Shown: piece by piece, positions 59,328 to 64,000 of the stretch | Position numbering within the stretch: position 1 is the stretch's first letter | How the letters are laid out: the number at the start of each line of letters is the position of its first letter | Origin: Pseudoruminococcus massiliensis | Lineage (GTDB): Bacteria; Bacillota; Clostridia; Oscillospirales; Acutalibacteraceae | Reading direction: 5' to 3' | Assembly: GCF_900291955.1 (NCBI RefSeq) | Contig: NZ_OLMR01000001.1 | Coordinates: 310,001 to 374,000 of the forward strand | DNA length: 64,000 nt | Program-made: the position numbers and the translations under genes | Notes under the pieces: model-generated | Database searches by the model: none | What the model saw: the letters and a program-made list of their open reading frames with translations, nothing else | Told to the model about the DNA's origin: nothing

Positions 59328-59612
59328 ATGACTATCAAACCATTAACTGACAGAGTAGTCATTAAAGCGGAAGAATCAGAGGAAACAACTAAGAGCGGTA
59401 TCGTTCTTACAGCTTCTTCTCAGGAGAAACCTCAGTTTGCAACTGTTGTTGCTGTTGGTGAGGGCGGAATCGTTGACGGCAAAGAAGTCAAGATGTATGT
59501 TAAGGTAGGCGATAAGGTTATCACAAGCAAATATTCTGGCACAGAGGTTAAGCTTGACGGTGAAGAATATACTATCGTTCGTCAAAACGATATTCTCGCA
59601 ATCGTTGAATAA
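59328..59612 (+). CDS. groES: Co-chaperonin GroES
   Basis: The 94-residue protein begins MTIKPLTDRVVIKAEESEET and has the mobile loop (TKSGIVLTASSQEKP) and a roof beta-hairpin region. It caps GroEL rings during folding. The ATG follows AAAGGAGG. It forms an operon with groEL 28 bases downstream, under CIRCE control. Confidence 0.98.
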   Translation: MTIKPLTDRVVIKAEESEETTKSGIVLTASSQEKPQFATVVAVGEGGIVDGKEVKMYVKVGDKVITSKYSGTEVKLDGEEYTIVRQNDILAIVE

Positions 59613-59640
59613 TTTCAGCATTTCTAATATTTAATAGTAA

Positions 59641-61287
<1,647 letters not shown>

Positions 61288-61377
61288 TTCATTAACCGTT
61301 GATTTTGGACGCATTTATAGTTAAAATTATGCGTCAGTTTAAATAGATTACGACTTTTTTCACAATATACTCCTAAA

Positions 61378-61417
61378 ACAAAAGGGACTGTTCGAGAAAT
61401 CGGGCAGTCCCTTTTGT
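61378..61417 (+). terminator. Terminator after groEL
   Basis: ACAAAAGGGACTG (61,378-61,390) pairs perfectly with CAGTCCCTTTTGT (61,405-61,417); the T-run is within the stem end. The following stretch to 61,540 shows nothing I can name. Confidence 0.85.
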
Positions 61418-61540
61418 GTGGGTGCCGACCCACGGCGAAGACGCGTAATCGCTCGGCAAGCCTCGCTCGACACTTATAAGGTAAGCTTATGGACGCGAAT
61501 GACGAAACTACCGATTAGTTAGCAGATTTCTTTAAGATAA

Positions 61541-61813
61541 ATAAAAGTTTTGCTCAAGCTTTTTCAAAAGCTTGCGGTTTCCAAAGGCGGAGCCTTTGGT
61601 GGGTTTTAAGGGCGAAGCCCTTAACATTCTTTGCTCCTAAAAGGCGGACTTTGTCCGCCATTATTTACTAATGTTGCTGCCAAAAAAATTTTAGTGGCGA
61701 ACTTCGTTCGCCCTTTAGGGGCAAGAGATATTAAGGGCTTCGCCCTTAAAACCCACGAGGACTCCGTCCCTCGACCCTGCAAGCCTTTAAAAAGGCTTGA
61801 CCTAAACTTTGAG
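61541..61813. repeat. Hairpin-rich repeat, inverted copy 2
   Basis: This unit is the reverse complement of the 56,276-56,551 repeat at high similarity over nearly its whole length, with the same series of hairpins (CCAAAGGCGGAGCCTTTGG, AAGGGCGAAGCCCTT, GGCGGACTTTGTCCGCC). Its terminal repeats are less perfect (ATAAAAGTTT and AAACTTTGAG). The two copies point toward each other across about 5 kb containing rsmA, two other genes and groESL. Confidence 0.8.
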
Positions 61814-61939
61814 TATCTTAGATAAGTACCTTAGTAAAGCAGTAAGAAGATACAAAACGATTTATTGTTTTAATTAGATATTGACAAATTCTGAAATTAT
61901 ATATACAATATATTAAGTAACATTTTTAAATGCTATGAT

Positions 61940-62193
61940 GCGGAGGAGTAATTCGCTGGTTGCCGAATTAAGAGAACTGTCGGTTGGTGAAAGACAGTTC
62001 GGCACTCGAATGAAGGTCGCCGCTGAGCAGTTTTGCTGAAACTCTATGAGCATTAAGCAAAAACGCACGACAAGCGTTATTTCGTCATACATTTTACGGC
62101 TATCGCCGAGATGTAATTTTCAGAGAGTGGTACAACGAAGTTCCATATCCTTATGAGCCTTCGTCTCTTTTGAGAGATGACGGTTATTTTTTT
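61940..62193 (+). promoter_or_regulatory. T-box riboswitch leader of ilvB
   Basis: A ~250-base structured leader precedes ilvB. The T-box sequence with the tRNA-acceptor bulge is visible as AGAGTGGTACAACG (about 62,124-62,137), where TGGT would pair with an ACCA tRNA end. An 11-bp terminator stem with one mismatch follows (62,158-62,168 with 62,173-62,183) and then TTATTTTTTT. Uncharged branched-chain-type tRNA should promote read-through. The specifier codon is not certain; GTC near 62,016 (valine) is one possibility. A73 of Val, Leu and Ile tRNAs all fit the TGGT bulge. Confidence 0.85.
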
Positions 62194-62258
62194 ACTTATT
62201 TTTACAAAATTTTATGCTTTAAACATAATTTAAGCATATAAAATGGAGGAGATATATT

Positions 62259-63932
62259 ATGAAGCTTACAGGTGCAGAAATCATCGCAGAATGTTTGCTC
62301 GAACAGGGTGTTGACACTGTTTTCGGCTATCCGGGCGGTGCAGTTCTTAATATTTATGACGCACTCTATAAGTATAGTGACAAAATTAAGCATATCCTTA
62401 CAGCACACGAACAAGGTGCTTCTCATGCGGCAGACGGTTATGCAAGAACCACTGGAAAACCTGGTGTTGTTATTGCAACTTCTGGTCCTGGTGCAACTAA
62501 CCTTGTAACTGGTCTTGCTACTGCTTATATGGATTCTATTCCTATGGTTGCAATTACAGGTAATGTTTCAACCGACTTGCTTTCTCGTGATAGCTTCCAA
62601 GAGGTTGACATTACAGGTATTACTTTACCAATCACTAAGCATAATTTTATCGTAAAGGATATTGCTGACCTTGCAAATATTATTCGCAAGGCTTTCAGAA
62701 TTGCCACTTCTGGCAGAAAAGGTCCTGTTCTCGTTGATATTCCTAAGGATATTACAGCCATAAGCTATGAATATGAACACGCTCCAATTCGTACTTATGA
62801 GAATGTAACTTCATCAAAGAATTATGAATTTGAAGCTGTTGCTCAAGCTATTAAAAACGCTAAGCGTCCTATGATTTATATGGGCGGTGGTGTTCTTCTC
62901 TCTGAGGCTACTGAACAGCTTATTAAATTTGCGGAAAAAATTGAATGCCCTGTATGCTCATCTGTTATGGGTCTTGGCGGTTTCCCTGCTTCACATAAGC
63001 TTTTCCTAGGTACTCTCGGTATGCACGGTGCTTACGAAACAGGTAAGACAACTGCCAACGCTGACCTTATCATTGCGGTAGGTGCAAGATTCTCTGATAG
63101 AGTTGCAGGTGATAGGGAGAAATTCGGCGAAAATGCTACAATCATTCATATGGATATTGATAAGGCAGAAATTAACAAGAATGTTAAGTCTAAATTTAGC
63201 CTTATCGGTGACTTAAAGGATACTCTTACAACTCTTACAGCTCTTTGTGAAAGCAAGAGTAATCCTGAATGGCTCAAGGAAATTTCAGATTGGAAAGCAC
63301 AATTTGACAAGACTCCTGAATATAACTCAAAGGATTTCGCTCATGCTTACCATATCATAGAGTCTGTTCAAAAGCTTACAACTGCTGATGATATTATAGT
63401 AACTGATGTTGGTCAACATCAGATGTGGGTATCTCAGAAATATAAATTTGAGAAGCCAAGAACATGGTGTACTTCTGGCGGTCTTGGTACTATGGGATAT
63501 GGTATGGGTGCTGCTATTGGCGCTCAGACTGCTAACCCTGACAAGCGTGTTGTACTCTTTACTGGTGACGGCAGTTTCCATATGAACCTTAACGAAACAG
63601 TAACTTTAAAATCATACAATCTTCCGATTATGGTTGTTGTTATGAATAACTCTGTTCTCGGAATGGTTCGTCAATGGCAAAAGCTTTTCTACGGACACCG
63701 TTTCTCTCAGACCGACCCTCACAGAGCAACTGATTTCGTTGAGCTTGCAAAGGCTTTTGGCATTGATGGTATGAGAGTTCACAATGACAGCGAGGTTGAA
63801 AGCGTTCTTGAAAAGGCATTTAACCTTAAAAAGCCTGTTATTGTAGATTGTGTTCTCTCCCCTGACGAAAATGTTCTTCCGATGATTCCTCCGGGAAAAA
63901 CTGTTGACGATATGATTACAGAAATGGAGTGA
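62259..63932 (+). CDS. ilvB: Acetolactate synthase, large (catalytic) subunit
   Basis: The 557-residue protein makes acetolactate or acetohydroxybutyrate for valine, leucine and isoleucine. The N-terminal ThDP-binding half has CLLEQGVDTVFGYPGG with the catalytic Glu in AHEQGASHAADGYA. A central FAD-binding region follows, then the C-terminal ThDP motif GDGSFHMNLNETV with a downstream Asn-rich MVVVMNNS. Length is standard. The ATG follows AAAATGGAGGAG, behind a T-box leader. The small subunit gene follows after seven bases. Confidence 0.96.
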   Translation: MKLTGAEIIAECLLEQGVDTVFGYPGGAVLNIYDALYKYSDKIKHILTAHEQGASHAADGYARTTGKPGVVIATSGPGATNLVTGLATAYMDSIPMVAITGNVSTDLLSRDSFQEVDITGITLPITKHNFIVKDIADLANIIRKAFRIATSGRKGPVLVDIPKDITAISYEYEHAPIRTYENVTSSKNYEFEAVAQAIKNAKRPMIYMGGGVLLSEATEQLIKFAEKIECPVCSSVMGLGGFPASHKLFLGTLGMHGAYETGKTTANADLIIAVGARFSDRVAGDREKFGENATIIHMDIDKAEINKNVKSKFSLIGDLKDTLTTLTALCESKSNPEWLKEISDWKAQFDKTPEYNSKDFAHAYHIIESVQKLTTADDIIVTDVGQHQMWVSQKYKFEKPRTWCTSGGLGTMGYGMGAAIGAQTANPDKRVVLFTGDGSFHMNLNETVTLKSYNLPIMVVVMNNSVLGMVRQWQKLFYGHRFSQTDPHRATDFVELAKAFGIDGMRVHNDSEVESVLEKAFNLKKPVIVDCVLSPDENVLPMIPPGKTVDDMITEME

Positions 63933-63939
63933 GTTTAGA

Positions 63940-64000
63940 ATGGTACACAAGCAGATTATCGGACTTTTTGTAAGAAACTACACAGGTGTTCTTCAGCGTG
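63940..64000 (+). CDS. ilvN: Acetolactate synthase small subunit, N-terminal fragment (cut by window edge)
   Basis: ATG 63,940-63,942 opens a frame reading MVHKQIIGLFVRNYTGVLQR up to the window end. This is the start of the ACT regulatory domain of IlvN/IlvH. It lies seven bases after ilvB, as usual, and would confer valine feedback control. Confidence 0.85.
   Translation, partial: MVHKQIIGLFVRNYTGVLQR

Overview
The window is chromosomal DNA of a low-GC Gram-positive gut bacterium of the class Clostridia; an Oscillospirales/Ruminococcaceae-like host is my best guess from the GroEL, MecA, T-box and CIRCE types. A large integrative and conjugative element (ICE) occupies the left two thirds. 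Positions 1 to about 40,342 are the ICE, whose left end and recombinase lie outside the window. About 40,343-42,311 is a second, small element lacking transfer or recombination genes. From about 42,311 rightwards the sequence is host chromosome.

The ICE is of the Tn1549/CTn type and nearly all its genes read leftward. In order of transcription it carries a small regulator-like protein, ParA and ParB; a giant thioester/Cna-B surface adhesin with a small membrane protein; several small accessory proteins; and a 2,587-residue ArdC-methylase-SNF2 helicase fusion with a TnpV gene overprinted in another frame. A cargo pair follows (an HD plus GHKL-ATPase protein and an RNxxxHG/HEPN-like protein), then a Toprim primase-like protein, PcfM-like protein, DUF3789, MobC and MOBP relaxase. 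The mating-channel genes come next (PcfB, ArdC-like, VirD4, Maff2, VirB6-like, PrgI, VirB4), then DUF6075, sortase B and a lysozyme/CHAP hydrolase. At the far left is cargo: an XRE regulator, a PadR regulator and a divergent DUF998/AbrB-like operon. At the other end, between the par module and the attachment site, sits a compact pair: a class III nucleotidyl-cyclase-like protein and an AbiJ-NTD3-like protein.

The integration site is the 3' end of the 23S rRNA uracil methyltransferase gene (rlmD/rumA type, 41,957-43,633 minus). Its last ~116 codons exist twice, once fused to the gene and once as a detached copy at 39,989-40,342. Between the copies lie a frameshifted DUF1016 nuclease gene and a membrane-protein gene. 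This looks like tandem accretion of an ICE and a cis-mobilizable remnant, each bringing its own C-terminal coding tail for the methyltransferase.

The host part holds a lipoprotein, an alanine:cation symporter, a DUF3810 protein with a HAD phosphatase, MecA, a five-gene tRNA operon (Val-Asp-Phe-Gly-Cys), an HSP90-family/helical-repeat pair, two flavoprotein oxidoreductases, a PAP2 phosphatase, RsmA, an RNA methyltransferase, groES-groEL under a perfect CIRCE operator, and ilvB-ilvN behind a T-box leader. Two inverted ~275-bp copies of a hairpin-rich repeat with ~10-bp terminal inverted repeats flank the rsmA-groEL segment.

The most notable observations are the tnpV gene nested with its own Shine-Dalgarno inside the helicase gene, the two candidate defence cassettes, the ICE/remnant accretion at rlmD, and an in-frame TGA splitting one accessory gene. 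All assignments are by reading the sequence; no database search was possible.
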